This document shows, one piece after another, positions 38,194-46,331 of a stretch of DNA of 64,000 nt; the stretch's first letter is position 1; each line of letters starts with the position of its first letter. This DNA is from JAOUJD01 sp963841815 (lineage in GTDB: Bacteria; Pseudomonadota; Gammaproteobacteria; Burkholderiales; Burkholderiaceae_F): positions 154,819 through 218,818 of the forward strand of contig CAWJEE010000016.1 of assembly GCA_963841815.1 (NCBI GenBank), in the 5' to 3' direction. Position numbers and translations under genes: made by a program. The notes beneath the pieces are model-generated. The model was given only the letters and a program-made list of their open reading frames with translations. It did not search any database and was not told where the DNA came from.

Positions 38194-40185
38194 ATGGCTA
38201 GACGCTGGTTCCGCAGCCGTCGCCGGTCGAACGACGAACTGTCGTTCGGCTCGAGCGTCGCGGCGATGCGCAATCCCGAACGCGAGGTGAAGCACTTTCG
38301 CGCGCGCGTGCTCGTGGCGAGCGCCTTCGTGCTGTCGGCATTCGCGATCCTGGTGGCGCGCCTCGCGTGGTTGCAGGTCGTCAAGCACGAGGCCTACCGC
38401 GAAAAGGCCGAGGCGAACCGGATCGCCGTCCTGCCGGTTGCGCCGAACCGCGGGCTGATCAAGGATCGCAACGGCGCGATCATCGCCCGCAACTACTCCG
38501 CGTACACGCTGGAGATCACGCCGGCGAAGATCGAGAACCTCGAACAGACGATCGACGAACTGGCGAAGGTGGTGGACATCCAGCCGCGCGACCGTCGCCG
38601 GTTCAAGAAGCTGCTCGAGGAAACCAAGCGCTTCGACTCGATTCCGATCCGCACGCGCCTGTCCGACGAGGATGTCGCGCGCTTCACCGCCAACCGCTTC
38701 CGCTTTCCGGGTGTCGAGCTGCGCGCCCGTCTGTTCCGCGACTATCCGCTCGGCGAGATCGCGTCGCACATGATCGGTTACATCGGGCGCATTTCGCCGC
38801 GCGACCTCGAGCGCGTCGAAAGGCTTGCCGAAGCGCGCGGCGATCCGGCGATCTACAACGGGACGGAACACATCGGTAAGGTCGGCGTCGAGCAGAGCTA
38901 CGAAATCGAGCTGCACGGCACGCCGGGCGTCGAGGAAGTCGAGATCACGGCGGGCGGGCGCGCGGTCCGCACCTTGTCGCGCAAGCCTTCATTCCCGGGC
39001 AACAACCTGATCCTGTCGGTCGACATCGAGCTGCAGAAGATTGTCGAGCGCGCGTTCGGCGACCGGCGCGGGGCGCTGATCGCGATCGAGCCGTCGAGCG
39101 GCGACATCCTCGCGTTCGTGTCGAAGCCGACCTTCGACCCGAACCTGTTCGTCGACGGCATCGACCCGAAGTCCTGGGACGAGTTGAACAACGACCCCGA
39201 CAAGCCGCTGCTGAACCGCGCGCTGCGCGGAACATATCCGATCGGTTCCACCTACAAGCCCTTCCTCGCGCTCGCGGCGCTCGAGACCGGCAAGCGCCGG
39301 CCCGACCAGGTGATCCAGGACAACGGCACGTTCCTGTTCGGCAACCGGGTGTTCCGCGACTCCAACAAGGTTCCGCTTGGCCCGGTCGACCTGCACCGCT
39401 CGATCGTGAAGTCGAGCGACATCTACTACTACCAGCTCGCCAACGACCTCGGCGTCGACGCCATCCACGATTTCATGAAGCCGTGGGGATTCGGCCAGAT
39501 CACCGGCATCGACGTCGAGGGCGAGCAGACCGGGATCCTGCCGTCGTCGGCATGGAAGGAGAAGCGCTTCAAGCAGAAGTGGTACCCCGGCGAGACGATC
39601 TCGATCGGCATCGGCCAGGGCTACAACGCGTTCACGCTGCTGCAACTGGCGCACGCCACGGCGAACCTCGCGAACAACGGCGTGGTCATGAAGCCGCACC
39701 TGGTGAAGGCGATCGAGGACCCGCGCACCGGCGAGCGGCGGCTGACGGTGCGGGACAAGAGCTACCAGATCCCGGTCAGGCCGGAGCACATGAAGTTCGT
39801 GCGCGATGCGATGGTCGACGTCAACATCAGCGGCACCGGGCGCAGCGCGTTCCAGGGCGTGCCGTACAAGGTGGGCGGCAAGACGGGGACCGCGCAGGTC
39901 GTCGGCATCAAGCAGGGCGAGAAGTACAACGAGGCGCGGGTGGCCGAACGGCATCGCGATCACTCGCTGTTCATCGCGTTCGCGCCCGCCGACGAGCCGA
40001 AGATCGCGATGGCGATCCTGGTCGAGAACGGCGGGTTCGGCGCGCGTGCGGCGGCGCCGATCGCGCGCCAGGTGCTCGATTACTACCTGCTCGGCAAGGT
40101 GCCCGACGCGCCGGCCAGGGAGGGCCCGGACGAGGAGACCCCGGGCACCGCCTCGCCGGCGGCGAAAGCGAAGGCCGCGCAGTGA
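38194..40185 (+). CDS. mrdA: penicillin-binding protein 2 (elongasome transpeptidase)
   Basis: 663 aa. One N-terminal transmembrane helix (about 38-60) precedes the pedestal domain (NRIAVLPVAPNRGLIKDRNG, typical of PBP2) and the transpeptidase domain. Active-site motifs: STYK with Ser352 and Lys355, S-S-D at 407-409 (PBP2 type), and KTG at 563-565. It cross-links new wall during rod elongation with RodA, whose gene overlaps it by four bases (GTGA). MreC, encoded upstream, activates it. ATG 38194 is chosen as it precedes the cytosolic basic stretch. Confidence 0.97.
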   Translation: MARRWFRSRRRSNDELSFGSSVAAMRNPEREVKHFRARVLVASAFVLSAFAILVARLAWLQVVKHEAYREKAEANRIAVLPVAPNRGLIKDRNGAIIARNYSAYTLEITPAKIENLEQTIDELAKVVDIQPRDRRRFKKLLEETKRFDSIPIRTRLSDEDVARFTANRFRFPGVELRARLFRDYPLGEIASHMIGYIGRISPRDLERVERLAEARGDPAIYNGTEHIGKVGVEQSYEIELHGTPGVEEVEITAGGRAVRTLSRKPSFPGNNLILSVDIELQKIVERAFGDRRGALIAIEPSSGDILAFVSKPTFDPNLFVDGIDPKSWDELNNDPDKPLLNRALRGTYPIGSTYKPFLALAALETGKRRPDQVIQDNGTFLFGNRVFRDSNKVPLGPVDLHRSIVKSSDIYYYQLANDLGVDAIHDFMKPWGFGQITGIDVEGEQTGILPSSAWKEKRFKQKWYPGETISIGIGQGYNAFTLLQLAHATANLANNGVVMKPHLVKAIEDPRTGERRLTVRDKSYQIPVRPEHMKFVRDAMVDVNISGTGRSAFQGVPYKVGGKTGTAQVVGIKQGEKYNEARVAERHRDHSLFIAFAPADEPKIAMAILVENGGFGARAAAPIARQVLDYYLLGKVPDAPAREGPDEETPGTASPAAKAKAAQ

Positions 40186-41300
40186 ACGGCCAAGGCGTCC
40201 TCGGCCGCATCGGCCAGCTCCTGAGGCCTTACGTCAGCGTGTTCGATCCCGCCCTGATGGCCGTCGTGGGCAGCCTCGCCGTGATCGGCCTCGTCACGCT
40301 CTACTCGGCGGGCAACGACTTCCCGTGGCGCGTCACCGACCAGGCGCGCAACTTCGGGATCGCGTTCGCCGTGCTGTTCGTCGCCGCCAACGTGTCCCCG
40401 CAGTTGCTGATGCGGATCGCGGTGCCCGTCTACGTCGTCGGGGTGGCGCTGCTGGTCGCCACCGAGCTGAAAGGCGTCACGGTGAAGGGAGCCACGCGCT
40501 GGCTCGACATCGGCATCGGGCGAATCCAGCCGTCCGAGATCATGAAGCTCGGCCTGCCGATGATGCTGGCTTGGTACTTCCACAAGCGCGAGGGCGGACT
40601 GCGCGCGTTCGACTTCGTCGTGGCGGCGGTCATCGTGCTCGTGCCGGTCGGCCTGATCGTCAAGCAGCCCGACCTCGGCACGGCGCTGCTGGTGCTCGGC
40701 GCCGGCTTCTTCGTGATCTTCTTCGCCGGCCTGCCGTGGAAGTGGCTGGCGGTGATGGCGGTCGGCGGAATGGCGATGCTGCCGGTGGCGTGGACGCTGC
40801 TTCACGACTACCAGCGCCAGCGGATCCTCACGCTGATCGATCCATCCACGGACCCGCTGGGCAAGGGCTTCCACACGCTCCAGGCGATGATCGCGATCGG
40901 ATCGGGCGGCGCGTTCGGCAAGGGCTGGATGCAGGGCACTCAGACCCACCTGGAGTTCATCCCCGAGCGCACCAGCGACTTCATCTTCGCGGTCTACTCC
41001 GAGGAGTTCGGGCTCGTCGGCAACATCGTGCTGGTCGTGCTCTTCTTTGCGCTCGTCGCGCGCGCGTTCCAGATCGCGATCAACGCGCCGACGATGTTCG
41101 CGCGCCTGCTGGCCGCGGCGATCGGGATGATCATGTTCACCTACGCGTTCGTGAACATGGGGATGGTGAGCGGAATCCTGCCGGTGGTGGGCGTGCCGCT
41201 GCCGTTCATCAGCTACGGAGGCACGGCGCTGGTGACGCTCGGCATGGCGTGCGGACTGCTGATGGCGATTGCCGCCAACCGCAAGCTCGTGCAGTCGTGA
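40182..41300 (+). CDS. rodA: SEDS-family peptidoglycan glycosyltransferase RodA
   Basis: 372 aa from GTG 40182. About ten transmembrane helices and the SEDS blocks: GATRWLDIGIGRIQPSEIMK, KQPDLGTALLVLGAGFFVIF (the conserved Asp of the catalytic loop), YQRQRILTLIDPSTDPLGKG, FIPERTSDFIFAVYSEEFGL, and VGVPLPFISYGGTALVTLG. It polymerises lipid II into glycan strands and pairs with PBP2. It overlaps both neighbours by four bases, so mrdA-rodA-rlpA is one coupled operon. Confidence 0.97.
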   Translation: MNGQGVLGRIGQLLRPYVSVFDPALMAVVGSLAVIGLVTLYSAGNDFPWRVTDQARNFGIAFAVLFVAANVSPQLLMRIAVPVYVVGVALLVATELKGVTVKGATRWLDIGIGRIQPSEIMKLGLPMMLAWYFHKREGGLRAFDFVVAAVIVLVPVGLIVKQPDLGTALLVLGAGFFVIFFAGLPWKWLAVMAVGGMAMLPVAWTLLHDYQRQRILTLIDPSTDPLGKGFHTLQAMIAIGSGGAFGKGWMQGTQTHLEFIPERTSDFIFAVYSEEFGLVGNIVLVVLFFALVARAFQIAINAPTMFARLLAAAIGMIMFTYAFVNMGMVSGILPVVGVPLPFISYGGTALVTLGMACGLLMAIAANRKLVQS

Positions 41301-42250
41301 GCGCCGGCGTTGCCGCCTCGTCACGCACCCTCCTGGCGGCTTTCTGCCGCAGCCTGCCCCTGGTCCTGTGCGCGGTGCTGCTCGCCGGCTGCGGCTCGAC
41401 GCCGAAGCGCAGCGTCTACTACCAGGACGACGGGCCGCCCGACCGCACCCCGGCCGATCTCGCCGACGCCGCGGACGCCGTGCCGCGCGTCGAGCCACTG
41501 CATCCGCGCGCCAACCGCCCCTATGCCGCGCTCGGCCGCAGCTACACGCCGCTGACCGCCGACGTGCCCTTCCGGCAGAAGGGCGCCGCCTCGTGGTACG
41601 GGCGCCAGTTCCACGGCAATCGCACCGCGAGCGGCGAGATCTACGACATGTTCGCGATGACTGCGGCGCATCCGACGCTGCCGATCCCGAGCTACGTGCG
41701 CGTCACGAATCCGCGCAACGGCCGCAGCGTGATCGTGCGCGTCAACGACCGCGGCCCGTTCAAGGACAGCCGGATCATCGACCTTTCCTACGGCGCGGCG
41801 ACGAAGCTCGGCATCGCGGCCGCGGGAACGGGCGAGGTGGAGATCGAACGGCTGACGTTCGCGCAGATCGCGTCGGGCGAGTGGCGGGGGCCGTCCGCGG
41901 GCGGGGGCACGGCAAGCCCGTCGATCGTCGCCGCGGCCGGCGCAGCGGGCGCTCCCGCCTCGCTGCCGGCACCTGCGCTGGCGCCAGCCGCTGACGCACC
42001 GCGCTGGTCGGTGCAGGTCGGCGCGTTCTCGCAGCAGGCGAGCGCCGAGGATCTTGCCGCGCGCGTCGCGGCGGTGCTCGGCTTCACGGAGGGCGAACTG
42101 CCTGCGAGCCATCGGGAAGCGCGCGTCGAACGCGACGAGAACCTGTTTCGCGTGCTCGTCGGCGCGCTGCCCGACCGCGCGACCGCGCTTTCGCTGGCGC
42201 TGCAGCTCGAGCGCCTGCTGGGGCGGCCGGCCGTCCCGTTCTCGCGTTAG
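41297..42250 (+). CDS. rlpA: RlpA-like septal-ring lytic transglycosylase with SPOR domain
   Basis: 317 aa from GTG 41297 overlapping the rodA stop. Lipobox VLLAGC with Cys at about 32. The double-psi beta-barrel RlpA domain runs from about 95 to 190 (ASWYGRQFHGNRTASGEIYD, MTAAHPTLPIPSYVRVTN, VRVNDRGPF with the catalytic Asp, IDLSYGAATKLG). An Ala/Pro linker leads to a C-terminal SPOR domain (WSVQVGAFSQQASAEDLAAR). RlpA cuts peptide-free glycan at the septum; SPOR binds such strands. All key residues seen are intact. Confidence 0.94.
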   Translation: MSAGVAASSRTLLAAFCRSLPLVLCAVLLAGCGSTPKRSVYYQDDGPPDRTPADLADAADAVPRVEPLHPRANRPYAALGRSYTPLTADVPFRQKGAASWYGRQFHGNRTASGEIYDMFAMTAAHPTLPIPSYVRVTNPRNGRSVIVRVNDRGPFKDSRIIDLSYGAATKLGIAAAGTGEVEIERLTFAQIASGEWRGPSAGGGTASPSIVAAAGAAGAPASLPAPALAPAADAPRWSVQVGAFSQQASAEDLAARVAAVLGFTEGELPASHREARVERDENLFRVLVGALPDRATALSLALQLERLLGRPAVPFSR

Positions 42251-42256
42251 CAGGCC

Positions 42257-43153
42257 CTAGCGCGCGGGCTTCAGCTGAAGCGCGAGCCGGTACAGCGCGT
42301 CGCGCGGCTGGCCGCTCGCCTTCGCGGCAACGGCGGCCGCGCGCGCCGGCGGCAGGTCCTGCAGCAGCGCCTCGAGCCATCGCCGCGTCACGGCGTCGAG
42401 ATCGGCCGCGTCCTGCTCGCCGGCATCGACGAGCACCACGTACTCGCCGCGCTCGTCGGCTTCGAGCGAGGCCAGTTCCCCGGCCCGGTGCGCCTCGATG
42501 GTCTCGAACTTCTTCGTCAGTTCGCGCGCGAGAACGACGCGCCGCGTCGGCGCAAGCACCTCGGCCATCAGCGCAAGCAGCTCGCGCACACGGTGCGGCG
42601 CTTCGAACAGCACGAACGCCGAGGGCTCGGCCGCGAGCGCGCGCAGCTGCCGCTCGCGCTCCGCGCGCCCGGTCGGAAGGAAGCCGACGAAGCGGAATGG
42701 TCCCGGCGCGAGGCCTGCCGCGCTGACCGCAGTCACCGCGCTGCTCGCTCCGGGAACGGGCACGACGCGGTGCCCGGCGTCGAGGACGGCCCGCACAACG
42801 CGCGCGCCCGGATCGGAAACGCCGGGGGTGCCCGCATCCGTCACCAGGGCGACCCGCTCCCCACGCGCGAGGCGCTCGATCAACCGGGTCGCGGCCTCGT
42901 GCTCGTTGTGCTGGTGGGCCGCCGTGAGCGGCGTGTCGATGCCGAATCGTGCGAGGAGGGGACGCGTGACGCGCGTGTCCTCGGCGGCGATCACGTCCAT
43001 CCGGGCGAGCAGCCATAGCGCGCGCAGCGTGATGTCGGCTGCATTGCCGATGGGTAACGCAACTACATACAATGAGCCTGCGGGCAGCTCCTGCTCCGTG
43101 ACCCCGGAGACCTCGAACAGCCGTTCGTGCCTGTTGTCCGCTCGTTCACCCAT
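42257..43153 (-). CDS. rsmI: 16S rRNA (cytidine1402-2'-O)-methyltransferase
   Basis: 298 aa tetrapyrrole-methylase fold: GSLYVVALPIGNAADITLRA, AEDTRVTRPLLARFGI, LVTDAGTPGVSDPGARVVRA (SAM-binding), VPGASSAVTAVSAAGLAPGP and FEAPHRVRELLALM. It methylates C1402 in the ribosomal P site. The first possible ATG is at 43153-43151, which shares the CATG with the divergent lpoA start; the conserved fold begins about 25 residues later. The stop lies six bases after rlpA's, in convergence. Confidence 0.95.
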   Translation of the reverse strand: MGERADNRHERLFEVSGVTEQELPAGSLYVVALPIGNAADITLRALWLLARMDVIAAEDTRVTRPLLARFGIDTPLTAAHQHNEHEAATRLIERLARGERVALVTDAGTPGVSDPGARVVRAVLDAGHRVVPVPGASSAVTAVSAAGLAPGPFRFVGFLPTGRAERERQLRALAAEPSAFVLFEAPHRVRELLALMAEVLAPTRRVVLARELTKKFETIEAHRAGELASLEADERGEYVVLVDAGEQDAADLDAVTRRWLEALLQDLPPARAAAVAAKASGQPRDALYRLALQLKPAR

Positions 43154-44297
43154 GATTCCCACGACCACTGTCGCCCGCGCCCGGCACCTTGTTGCCGCGC
43201 TGGTGCTGGCAAGTGTCGCATGCAGCCTCCGGGCGCAGATAACGACGATCCCCGCCCAGCCGCCCGCTTCACCGCTCGCCGGTGGAACGGCGCCGTCGAT
43301 CGCGCTGATCCTGCCGAGCCAGCAGACGGTGTTCGCGCGGGCGGCCGAGGCGGTCCGCCTCGGCTTCTTCGCGGCGCACGAGGCGGCCCGCAGCTCGGCC
43401 ACCATCCAGGTGATCGAGGTCGACGACGATGCAGCGCAGTTGCAGGCCGCGATCGGCGGCGCGCGGGAGCGAGGCGTGAAGGTCGTGGTCGGACCGCTGC
43501 TGCGAGGCGAGGTCAACGCCGTGTGCGACGGCGGCTACGCCTCGGTGCCGCTGGTGGCGCTCAACTATCCGGATCGCGGCGCCGCCGCGCCACCGACGAT
43601 GATCGCGCTGGGATTGTCCGCGGAAGCCGAAGCGCAGTACGTCGTGCGCATCGCGCTGGCCGAGTTCGTCGGCGCCCGTCGTTCCCCTTCCGTGGCGCCG
43701 CGGTTCGTGGTGCTTTCAGGACCCGGCCCTCTGGAGAGGCGGATCGCGCAGGCCTACGTCGGCGAGCTGCGGTCGGGCGGTGAAGTGCCGACCGTCGTGG
43801 ACACTGCCGTGGAGAGCGGCGACCGCCTGGCGAAGCTGCTCGACCCGAACCGGCACGACGCCGTCTTTCTCGCGCTCGATGCCCGCGAGGCGGCCCTGCT
43901 GCGAGCGCGAATACCGCGGCCGATCCTCGTCTTCGGCACGTCTCTGCTCAATGCCGGAGGCGATGCAGCGACGCCAGAGGCAACCGCGCTCGCGCACGAT
44001 CTCGACGGCGTCCGCTTCGTCGACATGCCGTGGCTCGTGCGCGGGAGCGCGGCGACCGGCGCGGGAGGGCCGCTGCCGGCGACGCCGATGCCGGCCGAGC
44101 TCGCGCGGCTCCATGCGCTCGGCGCGGACGCCTACCAGGTCGCGCAGCGCTGGAGCAGCGGCGAGACCCGCTTCACGATCGAGGGGATGACGGGCCGGCT
44201 CGCCGTCGATCGCGGATCGGGCCCGCGCGTGGAGCGAACGCCGGCCGCGGCCGTCTATCGCAATGGAGCGATCGAGCGCGAGGAGATCGGACGCTGA
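43152..44297 (+). CDS. lpoA: penicillin-binding protein activator, LpoA C-domain-like
   Basis: 381 aa beginning MIPTTTVARARHLVAALVLA, with a signal peptide ending near SVAC or SLRA. The mature part is a type I periplasmic-binding fold (PSIALILPSQQTVFARAAEA, VVVGPLLRGEVNAVC, VPLVALNYPDRG, RPILVFGTSLLNAGG), as in the C-terminal domain of LpoA. The N-terminal TPR domain of the 680-aa enterobacterial protein is missing, as is usual for short forms in Betaproteobacteria. LpoA proteins stimulate class A PBPs from the outer membrane; the lipobox here (SVAC) is not ideal, so lipidation is uncertain. It overlaps yraN (TGATG). Confidence 0.85.
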   Translation: MIPTTTVARARHLVAALVLASVACSLRAQITTIPAQPPASPLAGGTAPSIALILPSQQTVFARAAEAVRLGFFAAHEAARSSATIQVIEVDDDAAQLQAAIGGARERGVKVVVGPLLRGEVNAVCDGGYASVPLVALNYPDRGAAAPPTMIALGLSAEAEAQYVVRIALAEFVGARRSPSVAPRFVVLSGPGPLERRIAQAYVGELRSGGEVPTVVDTAVESGDRLAKLLDPNRHDAVFLALDAREAALLRARIPRPILVFGTSLLNAGGDAATPEATALAHDLDGVRFVDMPWLVRGSAATGAGGPLPATPMPAELARLHALGADAYQVAQRWSSGETRFTIEGMTGRLAVDRGSGPRVERTPAAAVYRNGAIEREEIGR

Positions 44298-44689
44298 TGC
44301 CGGCGCGTGGAAAGGCGCCGCGCGCAACCGGCGTCCGTACGCCGAAGCAGCGCGCGGGCGCGGCGGCCGAAGACGCCGCCGAACGCCACCTGTGCGCGTC
44401 GGGGTGCCGCGTCCTCGCGCGCAACGCGCGTTACCGCGAGGGCGAGCTGGACCTGGTCGTGCGCGAGCGCGACGTCGTCGTGTTCGTCGAGGTGCGCCTG
44501 CGGGCGAGCGAGCGCTACGGCGGTGCGCTGGCGAGCGTGGACCTGTACAAGCAGAAGCGACTCGCGCGCGCGGCGCATCGCTGGCTTGCCGAGCACTATG
44601 GAGAGCGCTGGCCGGCGTGCCGCTTCGACGTCGTCACCGTGGACGGCAGTGGCACAATCGACTGGATTCGCGACGCGTTCGCGACCTAG
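44297..44689 (+). CDS. yraN: YraN family (UPF0102) nuclease-like protein
   Basis: 130 aa. Restriction-endonuclease-like core: GAAAEDAAERHLCASGCRVL, ARNARYREGELDLVVRERDV and VVFVEVRLRASERYGGAL, that is E...D-x(n)-E-x-R in place of the usual E-x-K. The basic N-terminal 20 residues precede the core. YraN proteins are widespread; no activity is firmly established. It sits between lpoA and dolP as in enterobacteria, but diaA is absent from between yraN and dolP. Confidence 0.9.
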   Translation: MPARGKAPRATGVRTPKQRAGAAAEDAAERHLCASGCRVLARNARYREGELDLVVRERDVVVFVEVRLRASERYGGALASVDLYKQKRLARAAHRWLAEHYGERWPACRFDVVTVDGSGTIDWIRDAFAT

Positions 44690-44711
44690 GACAACGAGTG
44701 AAGGAGAGCAG

Positions 44712-45452
44712 ATGAAGTTGGCCAGACCCCTGTTTGCGGCAGCCCTGCTGGTGTCGGTGCTGCCCGCGTGCGCGCCATTGGTCATCGGAGCCATCGCGGC
44801 CGGCACGGCGATCGTCGCCACTGACCGGCGCACCACCGGGGCGCAGATCGACGACCAGGCGATCGAGCTGCGGCTGAGCAACGAGCTGGGCACGGCCTTC
44901 AAGGCCAACTCCAGTGACTTCCACATCAGCATCAACAGCTTCGAACGAAAGGTACTGCTCACCGGGGAAGTGCCGACCGAGCAGGCGAAGGCGCAGGCGG
45001 GCGAGATCGCGGCGCGGTCGCTGAACGTGCGAACGGTCGTCAACGAACTCGCTGTCGCGAAGCCGTCCACGCTCGGGCAGCGGACGAACGACACCACGGT
45101 CGGCACCAAGGTCCGCGCGCAGTTCGTCAACACGAAGGAGATTCCGTTCAACTCGATCAGCATCGTGACCGAGCGCGGCGTCGTCTACCTGATGGGTTTC
45201 GTCACGGCAAAGGAAGCCGAGACTGCCGCGTACGTTGCCAGCCGCGTCGCCGGAGTGCAGCAGGTGGTGAAGGTGTTCGACATCGGCACGCCGGAGGAAG
45301 TGCAGCGGCGCCGCCTGGGAGCAAGCCAGCCGCCCGCACCGGCGACGACCGCCGCGCCGGCCGCCGGCGCGCCGTCCGCATCGAGCCCGGCACCCGACGC
45401 TTCGCCAGCCGCCGTCGCGTCGCCCGTGGCCACGCCGGGCACCGCGAAGTGA
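44712..45452 (+). CDS. dolP: BON-domain lipoprotein, DolP/YraP-like
   Basis: 246 aa with AAGGAG five bases before the start. Lipobox LPAC, Cys20. Two BON domains are present (about 48-115: IELRLSNELGTAFKANSSDF, VLLTGEVPTEQAKAQAGEIA; about 122-190: GTKVRAQFVNTKEIPFNSIS, VYLMGFVTAKEAETAAYVAS). A 45-residue Ala/Pro/Ser tail follows, which enterobacterial DolP lacks. DolP helps keep outer-membrane integrity and localises to the division site. The gene is next to yraN, as usual. Confidence 0.9.
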   Translation: MKLARPLFAAALLVSVLPACAPLVIGAIAAGTAIVATDRRTTGAQIDDQAIELRLSNELGTAFKANSSDFHISINSFERKVLLTGEVPTEQAKAQAGEIAARSLNVRTVVNELAVAKPSTLGQRTNDTTVGTKVRAQFVNTKEIPFNSISIVTERGVVYLMGFVTAKEAETAAYVASRVAGVQQVVKVFDIGTPEEVQRRRLGASQPPAPATTAAPAAGAPSASSPAPDASPAAVASPVATPGTAK

Positions 45453-45512
45453 CACGCGTGTCGCAATTTGGCGTCAGCTGATGTGCGGCGGCTTCCGACG
45501 GCTGATCGAGCC

Positions 45513-45540
45513 TTGCCTCGCGGGCCCTTTGACTTATAGT
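45513..45540 (+). promoter_or_regulatory. sigma70-type promoter for lemA and the M48 protease
   Basis: TTGCCT (45513-45518), 16 bases, TATAGT (45535-45540) in the 229-bp gap after dolP. A perfect inverted repeat CCCTGTC/GACAGGG (45547-45553 with 45564-45570) lies immediately after it, so the transcript would start in or near a hairpin about 110 bases ahead of the lemA ATG. Confidence 0.5.
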
Positions 45541-45681
45541 CCGCCTCCCTGTCGCCTGGCGAGGACAGGGACGGGGCGCTCCGGCGTCTTGTGCGAGCGG
45601 CGTCGACGGTGGATCGGCGCGCGCTCGGCCGCGTGCCCGCGCTGCGGGTGACGCACGGGTTGTCCGACTTGGGAGGGTGAC

Positions 45682-46269
45682 ATGGGCTGGATCGTCGTGC
45701 TGGTGATCATCGCGGTCGTCGTCTTCTGGGCGGTCGGCGCGTACAACCGTCTCGTCAGCCTGCGCAACAAGTTCCGCAACGCCTTCGCGCAGATCGACGT
45801 GCAGTTGAAGCGTCGCTACGACCTGATCCCGAATCTCGTCGAGACCGCCAAGGCCTACATGAAGCACGAGCGCGAGACGCTCGAGAACGTCATCAAGGCC
45901 CGCAACACGGCGGTGAGCGCCAACGCGGCGGCGTCCGCGGATCCCGGCTCGGCGTCCGCGATCCACGGGCTGGTGGCGGCCGAGGGCGCCCTGTCGGGCG
46001 CGCTGTCGCGCCTGTTCGCGCTGGCGGAGGCGTATCCGGACCTGAAGGCCAACCAGAACATGATGCAGCTGACCGAAGAGCTGACGGGCACCGAGAACAA
46101 GATCTCGTTCGCGCGCCAGAGCTTCAACGACGCGGTCATGAGCTACAACACGTCCGCGCAGCAGTTCCCCACGAACGTCATCGCGAGCGCGTTCTCGTTC
46201 GGCCCCGCCGAACTGCTCGAGGCCACCGAGAGCGACGAAGAACGCCGGCCGGTGAAAGTTCAGTTCTGA
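45682..46269 (+). CDS. lemA: LemA family protein
   Basis: 195 aa: N-terminal membrane anchor (MGWIVVLVIIAVVVFWAVGA), then the LemA helical domain YNRLVSLRNKFRNAFAQIDV, LKRRYDLIPNLVETAKAYMK, HERETLENVIKARN, and AYPDLKANQNMMQLTEELTG with ISFARQSFNDAVMSYN. LemA proteins are of unknown biochemical function and very often sit beside an M48 metalloprotease or a TPM-domain gene, as here. A GGGAGG site precedes the ATG. Confidence 0.95.
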   Translation: MGWIVVLVIIAVVVFWAVGAYNRLVSLRNKFRNAFAQIDVQLKRRYDLIPNLVETAKAYMKHERETLENVIKARNTAVSANAAASADPGSASAIHGLVAAEGALSGALSRLFALAEAYPDLKANQNMMQLTEELTGTENKISFARQSFNDAVMSYNTSAQQFPTNVIASAFSFGPAELLEATESDEERRPVKVQF

Positions 46270-46331
46270 CGAAGATGCAAAGGGCCGCGGCGGGCGCTCG
46301 GCGCGCCCGCGCGCCCTGACAGACGCATCCC

